From JBGSTR01 sp963707135 (GTDB taxonomy: Bacteria; Pseudomonadota; Gammaproteobacteria; Chromatiales; Chromatiaceae), in assembly GCA_963707135.1 (NCBI GenBank), contig CAVPOY010000031.1, forward strand, positions 62,001-126,000: a DNA stretch of 64,000 nt, given 5' to 3'. The notes beneath the pieces are model-generated. The model was not told the origin of the DNA, ran no database searches, and worked only from the letters and a program-made list of their open reading frames with translations. Made by a program: the position numbers and the translations under genes. Below are positions 37,719 to 48,617 of the stretch, in pieces. Numbering within the stretch: position 1 is the stretch's first letter; each line of letters begins with the position of its first letter.

Positions 37719-38258
37719 ATGACCGCAAGAACGATAATGACCACGGATCTTGTCACCGTTTCCACGGACGCCACCGTCGCCGACGCGTTACTGGCGATGA
37801 GCAGACACCAGGTGAACAACATCCCGGTGGTGGACGCGGATGGCTCTTTCGTCGGCCTGGTCAGCCTGCGCTGGCTCACCCACGAGCTGTTGCCGACCGC
37901 CACCCGGCTGGATGACGAGAGCTTCCAGATGCCCATCGGTTTCGTGACCGACACATCGGACCGGTACCTGCAGCGGCTGCGGGAGGTTGGCCGGCGGCCG
38001 GTCGGCGAGTTCCTGGAAAAGAAGAAGAAGCTTCGCTTCTGCTCTCCGGATACCCCGATTCCCAGGCTCCTGCAACTGCTCTCCGAGAACCCGACGAGCC
38101 TTCCAGTCCTGGTGCTGGAGGGCAAGAAGAAGCGGGTCGTCGGCATGGTGTCCAATTGGGACGTGCTGACGAAGATCGCGATCGCGATGTTGCCGGAGGG
38201 CTCTGAGCGGGAGGGCGCGGGAGTCCCGGGTCCGACGGGCGAGTCTCCGGAGGACTGA
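37719..38258 (+). CDS. CBS-domain pair protein
   Basis: 179 aa from ATG 37719 (MTARTIMTTDLVTVSTDATV). Two CBS motifs: residues about 1-60 (ALLAMSRHQVNNIPVVDADG) and about 105-160 (LLQLLSENPTSLPVLVLEGKK). CBS pairs bind adenine nucleotides or S-adenosyl ligands and regulate partners. The gene ends 1 nt before the permease gene, so it is probably its cytoplasmic regulator. An upstream in-frame start (37584) is possible but unconserved. Confidence 0.85.
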   Translation: MTARTIMTTDLVTVSTDATVADALLAMSRHQVNNIPVVDADGSFVGLVSLRWLTHELLPTATRLDDESFQMPIGFVTDTSDRYLQRLREVGRRPVGEFLEKKKKLRFCSPDTPIPRLLQLLSENPTSLPVLVLEGKKKRVVGMVSNWDVLTKIAIAMLPEGSEREGAGVPGPTGESPED

Positions 38259-38259
38259 G

Positions 38260-39597
38260 ATGGCAACGGCACACGCCGCCGACAGCATCCTGGGGATGAG
38301 CCCCGTCCTGGTCGCGTCCGTGCTCTTCGTGGGTACCTACGCGGTCATCGTCACCGAGAAGATCAATCGCGCCATCGTGGCCCTGATCGGGGCCGGACTG
38401 ATGATCGTCCTGGGCGTAATGAACCAGGAAGCCGCCATCCGCGGCATCGATTTCAACACCCTGGGCCTGCTCGCGGGGATGATGGTGATCGTCGCCGTTT
38501 CAAAACGCAGCGGGGTGTTCCAGTACGTGGCCGTCTGGTCCGCCAAGCGGGTAAAGGCCGATCCCTGGGGCATCCTGGTGATGCTGTCAGTGGTCACCGC
38601 CGTGTTTTCCGCGTTCCTGGACAATGTCACCACGGTGCTGCTGATCGCCCCGGTGACCCTGCTGATCACGGAGGAGCTGCAGATAAAGCCCTATCCGTTC
38701 CTCTTCGCGGAGATCTTCGCCTCCAACATCGGCGGCACGGCAACACTGATCGGCGACCCGCCAAACATCATGATCGGCTCGGCGGTGAAGCTGACGTTCA
38801 ACGATTTTCTGTTCCACCTCGCGCCCATCACGCCGGTCATCCTGCTGGTCACCCTGGCGGTGATCTACCTGGTCTGGGGCCGAGGGATGCAGGCAAGCGC
38901 GGAGGCGCGCGAGCGGGTGATGAGCTTCAATGAGCGCGAGGCCATCACCGACCCGGTGCTGCTCAAACAGTCCCTGGTCGTCATTACCATCGTGGTCGTC
39001 GGCTTCGTCTTCGCGCACGGCCTTCACCTGGAGCCCGCGACCATCGCCATGGCAGGCGCCGCGTTGCTGCTGCTGCTGACCAGCATCGGGAACGACCCGG
39101 ACGAGCAGTCCGAGCACGTACACAAAAGCTTCGGCGAGGTCGAGTGGGTCACCATCTTCTTCTTCGTCGGCCTGTTCATCCTGGTCCACGGGCTCGAGGC
39201 GGTCGGCGTCCTCGAGACGCTGGGGAACAAGGTCGTCGCCCTGACCGGCGGCGACCTGGCACTCACCGCTCTGGCCGTCCTTTGGGTATCGGCGATTTTC
39301 TCCGCCATCGTCGACAACATTCCCTTCGTCGCCACCATGATCCCGATGATCAAGTCCATGGCGCCCACCTTCGGCGGACCGGAGAACCTACTCCCGTTGT
39401 GGTGGTCTCTGGCTTTGGGCGCCTGTCTCGGCGGCAACGGCTCGCTGGTGGGTGCGAGTGCCAACCTGATCGTGGCCGGGTACGCGGAACGCGCGGGTCA
39501 CCGGATCGAGTTCCTGAAGTTCATGGCGCTCGCCTTTCCACTGATGCTGGTGAGCATCGTGATCGCGAGCGCCTACGTCTATTTCCGCTATCTTTAA
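38260..39597 (+). CDS. ArsB/NhaD-superfamily ion permease
   Basis: 445-aa membrane protein with about 11-12 helices. Family marks are the FLDNVTTVLLIAPVTLLITE loop, ASNIGGTATLIGDPPNIMIG, and the mirrored second-half DNIPFVATMIPMIK and GGNGSLVGASANLIVAGYAE re-entrant segments. This is the ion transporter superfamily of NhaD Na+/H+ antiporters, ArsB and P-protein. NhaD function would suit a marine or saline organism, but substrate cannot be assigned. It is flanked on both sides by CBS-domain genes. Confidence 0.9.
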   Translation: MATAHAADSILGMSPVLVASVLFVGTYAVIVTEKINRAIVALIGAGLMIVLGVMNQEAAIRGIDFNTLGLLAGMMVIVAVSKRSGVFQYVAVWSAKRVKADPWGILVMLSVVTAVFSAFLDNVTTVLLIAPVTLLITEELQIKPYPFLFAEIFASNIGGTATLIGDPPNIMIGSAVKLTFNDFLFHLAPITPVILLVTLAVIYLVWGRGMQASAEARERVMSFNEREAITDPVLLKQSLVVITIVVVGFVFAHGLHLEPATIAMAGAALLLLLTSIGNDPDEQSEHVHKSFGEVEWVTIFFFVGLFILVHGLEAVGVLETLGNKVVALTGGDLALTALAVLWVSAIFSAIVDNIPFVATMIPMIKSMAPTFGGPENLLPLWWSLALGACLGGNGSLVGASANLIVAGYAERAGHRIEFLKFMALAFPLMLVSIVIASAYVYFRYL

Positions 39598-39651
39598 TAG
39601 GGATGGGTCTGCCCTCGGGGAGGCCGCCGCCATCGGCAGCGGAGTGCATTC

Positions 39652-40110
39652 GTGGACGTAGAAACCGTCATGATCAAGACTGAGATTGCGCGCCCGGGTA
39701 TGCGGGTCCGTGATTTCTTCCGCGCGTGCGGCCGCGCCCAGGTTCAGGCCTTGCCTTTCGCCGACGAGCGCGGCCAGATCACTGGCCGCGTGACTCTGAA
39801 GAACGTCCTGCGGCTATCCTGCCTGCCGGAGTACGTGGTGGAGTTGGCCCCGTTGCTCAACCCACGGATGTCCTGCGTGGAGCACGCCGAGGAGAAGGCG
39901 CGGGAAATCCTCTGCTGCCCCATCGAGCCCTTCGTCCAGAAGCTGCCCCAAACCGTCAGCTCGGATGCCGCGCTGATCAAGGCGCTGGCGATGATGGAGA
40001 AAAACGACACCAGCTACATCTTCGTCTTGGACGAAGGCGCCTACCGGGGCACTGTCACCATGCAGGGTATCGCGGCGCGCATGTCCGAGCTGGCGGAGTG
40101 CACGTCGTAG
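39652..40110 (+). CDS. CBS-domain protein
   Basis: 152 aa from GTG 39652. First CBS-like unit MRVRDFFRACGRAQVQALPF, a middle linker with a Cys pair (EILCCPIEPF), and a second unit ALAMMEKNDTSYIFVLDEGA with YRGTVTMQGIAARM. It lies 54 bp after the permease gene and, with the upstream CBS gene, probably forms part of a sensor that gates ion transport. Start codon moderately certain. Confidence 0.8.
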   Translation: MDVETVMIKTEIARPGMRVRDFFRACGRAQVQALPFADERGQITGRVTLKNVLRLSCLPEYVVELAPLLNPRMSCVEHAEEKAREILCCPIEPFVQKLPQTVSSDAALIKALAMMEKNDTSYIFVLDEGAYRGTVTMQGIAARMSELAECTS

Positions 40111-40344
40111 CGAAGCGGCATTTCCGCAGGCAAACCGGCTGGAACGTCGCACGGCGGTCGGACGCCTCAGTCGGCAGCCGTTTTACCCCCGGCGAGAAGC
40201 GCTGAGCTCCCTTTGCCCCGCGTCCGCGGGCGTTGAAAGCTGGATGTATTGCCATTAGTTTGGCTGGCTGTGAGGTGGCCGCCCGGTTCGCTGTGTCGGC
40301 TACAGTCGAAAAATGACCGAAACCTTTGGAGGAATGTCCGCGAG

Positions 40345-40836
40345 ATGATCAACAGCCACTCCGAAAATCCCAGCGCCACAGATGACCGCCATGGAATATC
40401 CCGCCGAATGCTCCTCGTCGGGGCCGGCGTTGTCGGGGCCGCCCTCGCGACCGGGGCCAGCCGAGCGGGCGATACCCCCGGGCACCGGCACGAGGCTCAC
40501 GCGACGAAAAACCCCGATGCGCTCGCCGCGGTGAACGATTGTCTCGCCAAGGCACAAGCCTGTATCGCGCACTGCCTGGTCGCTTTCCAGGAGGGCGATA
40601 CCACGCTCGCCGATTGCGCCAGGAAGGTCAGTGAGATGCAGCCTATCTGCCGGGCCTTCTCCTACCAACTCGCGAGCAACTCACCTTACGTCAAGGCGCT
40701 CGCCGCGGTATGCAGCCAGGCCTGCAAGGACTGCGAGGCGGAGTGCCGCAAGCACGAGGACAAGCACGTCGAATGCAAGGAGTGCGCGGAGGCCTGTGAG
40801 CAGGTCGTCGTCGCGATCGAGGGCATCTCGGCCTGA
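40345..40836 (+). CDS. Tat-exported four-helix copper-storage protein (Csp1-like)
   Basis: 163 aa. The N-terminus has a twin-arginine signal (GISRRMLLVGAGVVGAALAT), so it is folded before export to the periplasm. The mature part is a predicted four-helix bundle with 12 Cys facing inward (CLAKAQACIAHC, CSQACKDCEAEC, CKECAEACEQ), as in Csp1, which binds many Cu(I) ions. The His-rich GHRHEAH stretch follows the signal. Start ATG 40345 follows GGAGGA by about 11 nt. In methanotrophs Csp1 supplies copper; here detoxification is likelier. Confidence 0.88.
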   Translation: MINSHSENPSATDDRHGISRRMLLVGAGVVGAALATGASRAGDTPGHRHEAHATKNPDALAAVNDCLAKAQACIAHCLVAFQEGDTTLADCARKVSEMQPICRAFSYQLASNSPYVKALAAVCSQACKDCEAECRKHEDKHVECKECAEACEQVVVAIEGISA

Positions 40837-40946
40837 GACGGCGCCTCCTGCCGCGGGATGCGGGACGGAGAACGTTAACGTCCCTCGTCCCGCGCCCGGC
40901 CGCCTCCGGCCCGCGCAGTCGAACCGATGGACGCGGTCGGCTCGCC

Positions 40947-42290
40947 TTACCCCCGGCCGCTGCGAACAATCCGATTCCTGCCGTCTGCCTTGGCCCGGTA
41001 GAGCGCCAAGTCTGCGCTATGCAACAGGTCCGCTCCCATCGCGGCCGGGTCGCAGGATCGGCCACCGGTCGGCAGCTCGGAGATGCCCCCGGAGAGGGTA
41101 ACCCACAGCAACCGGCCGTCGCCGGTTCGAAAAGGCGTCGCCGCGACGCGCTCGCGAACGCGTTCCGCCACCCTGTCAGCCTCCTCACCGGTGGCACCGA
41201 TCAACAGCACCAGCAGCTCCTCCCCGCCGTAACGCACCGTGAGGTCGCTGCTGCGCACTTGCCGCTTGATCCTTGCGGCGGTCTCACTGAGGACGAGATC
41301 CCCCGTCAGATGTCCGTAACGGTCGTTGACGTGCTTGAAGTGATCGACGTCCAGCAACAGGCAGCACAGCGGCTCGCCGTAGCGAATGGCTCGCGCGACC
41401 TCCTGGGGCAGGCGTTCCGCCAGGTAGCGCCGGTTGTACCACTGGGTCAACGGATCCGTGTGCCCGCTGGCCACCAGCCGCTCCCGGTTGATTGCGTTCT
41501 GCAGGCACATGGACGCGACGCTTGCCAGGCGCACATGAAAATCGCTCGCGTGCCCGCGCGTGTAGCGAACGGGGTCCCGACTGGCCAGGTTCAGGCTGCC
41601 GAACTGACGGCCCTGCTCCGTCAAAGGAAGCAACGCGACGCTTCCGAGTCGACTCGTTCCGCTGAACAAACGCGCGTGTTCGGCCCGATAGGGCCCGAGC
41701 CAGGGTCCTTCCAGGCGTCCGCTGACGGGCGCCTTTCGCATCGGGTCATCGCTGAACCGCACACCCGCCGGGAGATCCGGCGACGGGACATTTCCCGCCA
41801 GCAGGTTCCTGACCTCCCGCTCGGGGTCATGGAGGTCGACTGTGACCTCGTCGAGCGCGAGCACCTCTCGGGTCGAATGAACGCAGCGGCCCAGCAGTTC
41901 CGCCAGAGATGCGGCGTTGAGCAGCGACAGCTCCAGGGTATTGAAACGCCGAAATATTGCCTCGTTCGATTGCGCCTCGCGTTGTTGTGATCTGAGCTCA
42001 CGGCGCAGCCTTAGGATCTCTCCGCGAATCCCCTCAAGTGTGTCTTCGGGGCCGTTCCCAGCCGGAGAGCAACCTCGACCCTGCGGAGCAGTCGCCCGCG
42101 CGGAGAAATCGCTAGGACCCCGGTCGACTTGATTCGCCGCCTGACAGATGTACGGCGGACTCGCAACCGCGCTGCGGGAACGAGCGGAACGGCCGTTGAA
42201 TGGATCGACGACGTCCTCTGCGGCCGAGCCCGATGGCGCGCAATACGTCGAGCGTCCAAATGCACTATTTGGAAGGGGACGACCGCCCAT
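40947..42290 (-). CDS. Diguanylate cyclase with N-terminal GAF/DUF484-like sensor
   Basis: Synthesises cyclic di-GMP. The C-terminal GGDEF domain is intact: DPLTQWYNRRYLAERL, LLLDVDHFKHVNDRYGH, active site RYGGEELLVLL (GGEEL variant). Upstream is a coiled coil (GEILRLRRELRSQQREAQ) and a roughly 150-aa DUF484/GAF-like domain (VTVDLHDPEREVRNLLAG). No membrane helix is seen. The first 60 or so residues of the 447-aa frame are not conserved-looking, so the true start probably lies further downstream. No RxxD inhibitory site was identified with certainty. Confidence 0.88.
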   Translation of the reverse strand: MGGRPLPNSAFGRSTYCAPSGSAAEDVVDPFNGRSARSRSAVASPPYICQAANQVDRGPSDFSARATAPQGRGCSPAGNGPEDTLEGIRGEILRLRRELRSQQREAQSNEAIFRRFNTLELSLLNAASLAELLGRCVHSTREVLALDEVTVDLHDPEREVRNLLAGNVPSPDLPAGVRFSDDPMRKAPVSGRLEGPWLGPYRAEHARLFSGTSRLGSVALLPLTEQGRQFGSLNLASRDPVRYTRGHASDFHVRLASVASMCLQNAINRERLVASGHTDPLTQWYNRRYLAERLPQEVARAIRYGEPLCCLLLDVDHFKHVNDRYGHLTGDLVLSETAARIKRQVRSSDLTVRYGGEELLVLLIGATGEEADRVAERVRERVAATPFRTGDGRLLWVTLSGGISELPTGGRSCDPAAMGADLLHSADLALYRAKADGRNRIVRSGRG

Positions 42291-42569
42291 GAAACCTTGC
42301 GTCCTCTAGCTGCCGGAAATCTGGTTGTGCTCGGGCCGCACGCCCTGGGGCAATGTCCCCACCAGGGAAACCGGACGGCAAGTCCCGACCTCGGCGTCAA
42401 TACATACCACCGTGGCACAGAAATTTTTTGACCTCGATCAACAGTTTTCTGACGCCGTTTCGAGCAAAGTGCGAGAAGTGAATACGGGTTCCCGAAATCC
42501 GCTCCGAAACACGCCTGGGCTCGGCATTGGCGTCAGGGATCAAAAGTATTTTTTATTAGAGCGATAAAA
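42291..42569. other. Intergenic region, AT-rich toward its right end
   Basis: About 280 bp between the diguanylate cyclase and the sulfur-globule promoter. No gene supported. From 42540 on the DNA becomes markedly AT-rich compared with the surrounding genome. Confidence 0.4.
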
Positions 42570-42575
42570 TTTTTC

Positions 42576-42603
42576 TTGCTTTATTAGTATTCGCTGATAT
42601 ACT
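42576..42603 (+). promoter_or_regulatory. Predicted sigma-70 promoter of the sulfur-globule-like gene
   Basis: TTGCTT (42576-42581) and TATACT (42598-42603) are separated by 16 nt within an AT-rich stretch. Transcription would begin near 42610, giving a leader of about 60 nt before ATG 42670. A strong promoter fits an abundant structural protein. Confidence 0.65.
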
Positions 42604-42669
42604 GCCTCCCATCCGAAGCGATTCCGCTCAACACCAACTCCGACACCTTCATTTTTTAGAGAAAATACA

Positions 42670-43023
42670 ATGCACAAGATCATAAAGGCTGCTGCTGTCA
42701 CATCCCTGGTCCTTAGCTCCGCGTCCGCCTTCGCCTGGGGTAATGGCCCCTTCGATGGTTTCAGCAACGGCTTCACCGATGTAGCCAACCAGTTCTTCGG
42801 AGACGGCTACGGCGACGGAAACGCCGACTTCAACATGAACATGAACACGAGCGCTGGCGGCAACGGGCGCGGCTGGGGGCGTGGATACGATCGCTTCCAG
42901 AGCTACAACGGCTACGGCTACGGGTACGCGCCGTACTACGCTTACCCCTATGCCCCGGTCGCCATGGCCACCCCTCCGGCGCCCGTCGCTCCGGTAGCTG
43001 CGCAGGGTCCGGTCGCTCGCTGA
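42670..43023 (+). CDS. Sulfur-globule-type envelope protein
   Basis: 117 aa. Signal peptide (IIKAAAVTSLVLSSASAFA) then a Gly/Asn/Asp/Phe-rich part (WGNGPFDGFSNGFTDVANQF, ADFNMNMNTSAGGNGRGWG) and a Tyr/Gly/Pro/Ala-rich tail (NGYGYGYAPYYAYPYAPVAM). This matches the layout of small secreted proteins that coat intracellular sulfur globules in purple sulfur bacteria. It suggests the host stores elemental sulfur in the periplasm-derived space. A strong promoter and terminator bracket the gene. Relation is by composition and motif layout only. Confidence 0.7.
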   Translation: MHKIIKAAAVTSLVLSSASAFAWGNGPFDGFSNGFTDVANQFFGDGYGDGNADFNMNMNTSAGGNGRGWGRGYDRFQSYNGYGYGYAPYYAYPYAPVAMATPPAPVAPVAAQGPVAR

Positions 43024-43038
43024 ATCTGGTAAGTCCAC

Positions 43039-43105
43039 GCCGCCTCTGATTGCTCAGGCGGCGAATCGAAGGCCCCGCGGACCCCGGTCCCCGGGGCTTT
43101 TTTTT
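43039..43105 (+). terminator. Rho-independent terminator after the sulfur-globule gene
   Basis: Two hairpins follow the stop. The first (43039-43062) has an 8-bp CGCCGCCT/AGGCGGCG stem. The second (43072-43097) has GCCCCG pairing with CGGGGC and is followed immediately by eight T (43098-43105), a classic intrinsic terminator. Confidence 0.88.
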
Positions 43106-43351
43106 CTGCCGGCGCCATCCGCCGCCTCGGCGATCGCCCCACAGCCCCGCGCGCTCAGGTGAGCGTGGGTGCAAACCCTACCGCCCGGGCCGTCGCGGGT
43201 CCTATGTTTCCCCCGGCCGCTGGCCTTCCTAACTTGGATGATTCCGGCTCCAACCGTATGCTAGACACCGATTCGAGCTCAGGCGAAAACCGCCTGAGCG
43301 CCCGGCCCCGCACGACAGTCGCAAGACCCGCAGTCCAACAAGGACGACCGC

Positions 43352-43930
43352 ATGAACATCTTCTCCGAAAAGGTCAGCTTCATCTGAGGCGTGGCCGACC
43401 TGCTGCGCGGGGACTACAAGCAGTGCGAGTACGGCCGGGTGATCCTGCCCTTCATCGTGCTGCGCCGCCTCGACCAGGTGCGCAACCCTTCCCGCGAGGC
43501 GGTCTGGACCGCGGATGAGAAGTCCCGACAGCTCCCCGAGGCCCTGCGCGACAAAATGCTCATGAAGGCCGCGGGCTGCGGCTTCTACAACACGAGCCGG
43601 CTCGACTTCCCCAAGCTCCTCGCGGACCCGGACAACGTCGCCGCCAACCTGGTCGGCTTTCTGCACGGCTTCTCCCAGAACGTACGCGACATCATAGAGC
43701 GCTTCCGCTTCGAGTCGCATATTACCCTGCTGGACGGCGCGAACCTGCTGTTCCTGGTGGCGTGCCGCTTCGTCGAGATCGACCTCCACCCGTTCCAAAG
43801 ACACCCGGACGGGAGCCTGGTCAGAGGCCCGGACGGCCAGCCCGAGCCCAACGTCACCAACCACGAGACGGGGGTCATCTTCGAGGAACTGATCCGCCGC
43901 TTCTCGGAGCAGTCCACGGTGGACGCAGGC
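43352..43930 (+). pseudogene. hsdM: Type I restriction-modification methylase HsdM, broken N-terminal part
   Basis: ATG 43352 starts MNIFSEKVSFI and then meets TGA (43385-43387) where homologues have Trp. Reading through, the HsdM N-terminal domain continues: GVADLLRGDYKQCEYGRVIL, PFIVLRRLDQVRNPSREAVW, NHETGVIFEELIRRFSEQS. Similarity stops at about 43920, before the SAM-binding methylase core. Beyond that the sequence turns into an IS4-type transposase. The gene is dead: nonsense codon plus 3' loss. No hsdS or hsdR was found. Confidence 0.85.
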
Positions 43931-44570
43931 GCAGCACCGATTTCAGTACCGGTGAGAAGCTCGGTGCACGCGATCACCTCATCGTCCTGACCAAGCCCAA
44001 GCAGAAGCCGGATTGGATGAGTCAAGACGAGTACCATCAAGCACCGGCCACCCGGCGGGTGCGGGAGCTTCAAGCCGGCGGCACGATCCTGGTCACGACG
44101 TTTCTGTGCCCCAAGGAGACGCCCAAAAACGTGCTCAAGGCGCTGTACCGCCAGCGCTGGAACGTGGAACTGGATCTGAGAAATATCAAAACGACACTCG
44201 GCATGGAGCACCTGCGCTGCAGGACCCCGGAGATGGCCATCAAAGAGCGCTGGGTCTGGCCTACAATCTGATCCGGCTGCTGATCGCCCAGGCCGCTCTG
44301 CTGGCGGATCAGATTCCGCGCCAGTTCAGCTTCAAGCACACGATGCAGATCTGGCTCGCTTGGCAACAGCGCGGAGGTGGCGGTCACGATGCGGTTTCTA
44401 TCAACGTCCTGCTGGTTTTGATCGCCGAACCCCGGGTCGCGATACGCCCGGGCCGTATCGAGCCGCGCGCTTTGAAACGAAGGCCGAAGCCGTTTCCTTT
44501 GCTGACCAAACCGCGCCCGGACACGAGAGACGAGGTTCGGAAAAACGGATACCCGAAAAAGCAGCGCTGA
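43925..44570 (+). mobile_element. IS4-family transposase, C-terminal remnant
   Basis: The frame carrying STDFSTGEKLGARDHLIVL, ILVTTFLCPKETPKNVLKAL, YRQRWNVELDLRNIKTTLGM and EHLRCRTPEMAIKER is the catalytic C-terminal half of IS4-type DDE transposases (Y-R-x-R-W-N-V-E-x-D with the catalytic Glu). The end AYNLIRLLIAQAALLADQIP through RDEVRKNGYPKKQR lies in another frame, so an indel near 44250 also breaks it. The N-terminal half is missing. The left boundary is the junction with hsdM. No terminal inverted repeats identified. Confidence 0.82.
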
Positions 44571-44691
44571 GTTCTGTCGTCCCCGGTCGCGGTAACGCTA
44601 TGAATTATCCCGCTGAAAGGCTTATCTCAGCGCCATTCGGGTCCCACGGACAGAGAAAAGGCTTCGCAATTACTCTAAGCCATTGTTTTAT

Positions 44692-44767
<76 letters not shown>

Positions 44768-44841
44768 GCAAAAAGGTCCGCGACACGAGCCCGAGGAGGC
44801 GGCAGGAGTTGAATCCACCGCCCGCGTTAGTTCGCGCCCAT

Positions 44842-46695
<1,854 letters not shown>

Positions 46696-46839
46696 CGGAT
46701 ACCTTGAGGGTTGGTCAAGCGTTTACGAGGCGAAAAGCAAACCTGGCATTCTAGCACAAAAAACTATCCTTGCTCGAAATAAGGACCTCCGCCACCACAG
46801 GGTCCAGCGGCCGCCCCTTGGGCTGCCGGCGTCGGTCCA

Positions 46840-48579
46840 TCAGCGCCTGCGGGTACGGGCCCGCTCGGCCTCGCGCTCCATCTGCTCGCGAACCTCGGCA
46901 CTCCACTCCGCCGTGCTCCGCTGATTCAGGGGGCGGCGGCGCTCGGCATCCCGGACGTCCGCGCTAAGTCGCTCGAGCGCTCCGGTCAGCTCGGCCGCGG
47001 CCCCGCCCTCCGGAACGTCGCGTAAAAACGGCTCCGCACTCAATCGCTGGAGATAATCGAAATGCTCATGGTTTCTCCAACGCTCGAGCAACGCCGCTTT
47101 CGTAATAGTTGGGTAGGCCGCAATGATTTCAAGCAATTGCGCCAAAATTCCAACGCCTGGATTCTCAAGGCGACGCCAGTCGTCATCGACCGCGGCGACC
47201 TCGAAGGCCAGATCGGGTCGATCGAGCAGCAGGGCAATCACCTGGGCGATCCGGCTCGGACGCGCGGGACGGCTCGCGGATCTGGCGAGCGGCCGGGCGC
47301 GGCGGGGCGCGACCGCATTCCTGGGCGGGAGCCCGGCCAGAGCCGCCAGGCGGTTCTCGAGCATCTCGCGATAGATGCCCGCCGGTACGCGATCGATCGT
47401 GGGTCTGGCCAGCGCGGTGAGCCGGGCGCGGCCATCGATGCTCGTCATATCCACCTGCCCGGTAAAATGCTCGAACAGAAGGTCCGAAAGCGGCTGCGCC
47501 CGTTGCAGCCGCGAGTTGAAGCCATCCAGCCCCTCGCGCCGAACCAGGGTGTCGGGATCATCGCCGTCCGGCAGAAAAAGAAAACGCATCGACTGGTCGC
47601 CGGTGGCCTGGGGCAACGCGGTCTCGAGCGCCTTCCAGGCCGCGGAGCGCCCGGCACGGTCGCCGTCGAAACAGAACACCAGCTCCGGCGCCGTTTTTCG
47701 CAACAGCTGCAAGTGCTCGGGGGTGGTCGCGGTACCGAGCGTCGCAACCGCGCAATCGATGCCGAACTGCGCCAGGGCGATCACGTCCATGTACCCCTCC
47801 ACGACCAGCAGGCGCTCCAGCTTGCGTTTCGCCTGCTGGGCCTCGAACAGACCGTAGAGCTCGCGGCCCTTGTGAAACACCGGAGTCTCCGGGGAGTTCA
47901 GGTACTTTGGCTTGCCGTCATCGAGGACCCGTCCGCCAAAGCCGATCACCCGCCCCCGGCGATCATGGATGGGGAACATGACCCGATCCCGGAAACGGTC
48001 GTAGCGTTTGCCGTCCTGGTCGATGACCAGGCCGCACTCGGCCAGAAGCCCCCGGGCGCCCGGACCCGAGCCGAGCCTGGAGATCAGGAAGTCCCAGCCG
48101 GGCGGCGCGAAGCCCAGTCCGTAGCGGGCCGCGATCTCGCCCGTGAGGCCCCGGGCCTTCAGATAATCGACGGCTCGCGCCGCGTCGCGGTGCTCGCGCA
48201 GCTGCCGGCGATAGAGCAGGGCCGCCTGCTCGAGCAGCGCGTAGAGCGGCCCATGGTCGGGCCCCCGCGCCGGCTCGCCGTCGCCCGGCAACTCCAGGCC
48301 AGCCTGTTGGGCCAACTCCTCGACGGCCTCGCGAAAGCCGAGCCGATCGTGCTCCATCAGGAAGCCGATCGCGGTCCCATGGGCACCGCAGCCAAAGCAG
48401 TGGTAGAACTGCTTCTCGCGGCTCACGGTGAATGAGGGGGTCTTTTCGTCGTGGAACGGACAGCGCGCCTGGTAGTCCTTGCCGGCCTTGCGCAGCTGCA
48501 CCCGGGCGCCGATCAGGTCGACGATATCGGTACGGGCGAGGAGGTCGTCTATGAACTCGGGGGGTACTCTGCCGGCCAT
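46840..48579 (-). CDS. dnaG: DNA primase
   Basis: Makes RNA primers for replication. The 579-aa protein has the CHC2 zinc-binding domain (ARCPFHDEKTPSFTVSRE, HCFGCGAHGTAIGFLM), the RNA-polymerase core basic region (FRDRVMFPIHDRRGRVIGFG), a Toprim domain (RLLVVEGYMDVIALAQFG and the CFDGDRAGRSAAWKA Asp pair), and a C-terminal DnaB-binding helical region. Part of the rpsU-yqeY-dnaG-rpoD macromolecular synthesis cluster. Confidence 0.97.
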   Translation of the reverse strand: MAGRVPPEFIDDLLARTDIVDLIGARVQLRKAGKDYQARCPFHDEKTPSFTVSREKQFYHCFGCGAHGTAIGFLMEHDRLGFREAVEELAQQAGLELPGDGEPARGPDHGPLYALLEQAALLYRRQLREHRDAARAVDYLKARGLTGEIAARYGLGFAPPGWDFLISRLGSGPGARGLLAECGLVIDQDGKRYDRFRDRVMFPIHDRRGRVIGFGGRVLDDGKPKYLNSPETPVFHKGRELYGLFEAQQAKRKLERLLVVEGYMDVIALAQFGIDCAVATLGTATTPEHLQLLRKTAPELVFCFDGDRAGRSAAWKALETALPQATGDQSMRFLFLPDGDDPDTLVRREGLDGFNSRLQRAQPLSDLLFEHFTGQVDMTSIDGRARLTALARPTIDRVPAGIYREMLENRLAALAGLPPRNAVAPRRARPLARSASRPARPSRIAQVIALLLDRPDLAFEVAAVDDDWRRLENPGVGILAQLLEIIAAYPTITKAALLERWRNHEHFDYLQRLSAEPFLRDVPEGGAAAELTGALERLSADVRDAERRRPLNQRSTAEWSAEVREQMEREAERARTRRR

Positions 48580-48617
48580 GCAGTAAAGCTAGCAGAAACG
48601 GGCCGACGGCAGCGGGC

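Noticed and set aside
46840..48579. Long plus-strand frame (about 450 codons) opposite dnaG.
   Set aside because: Antisense shadow of a confidently assigned primase gene.
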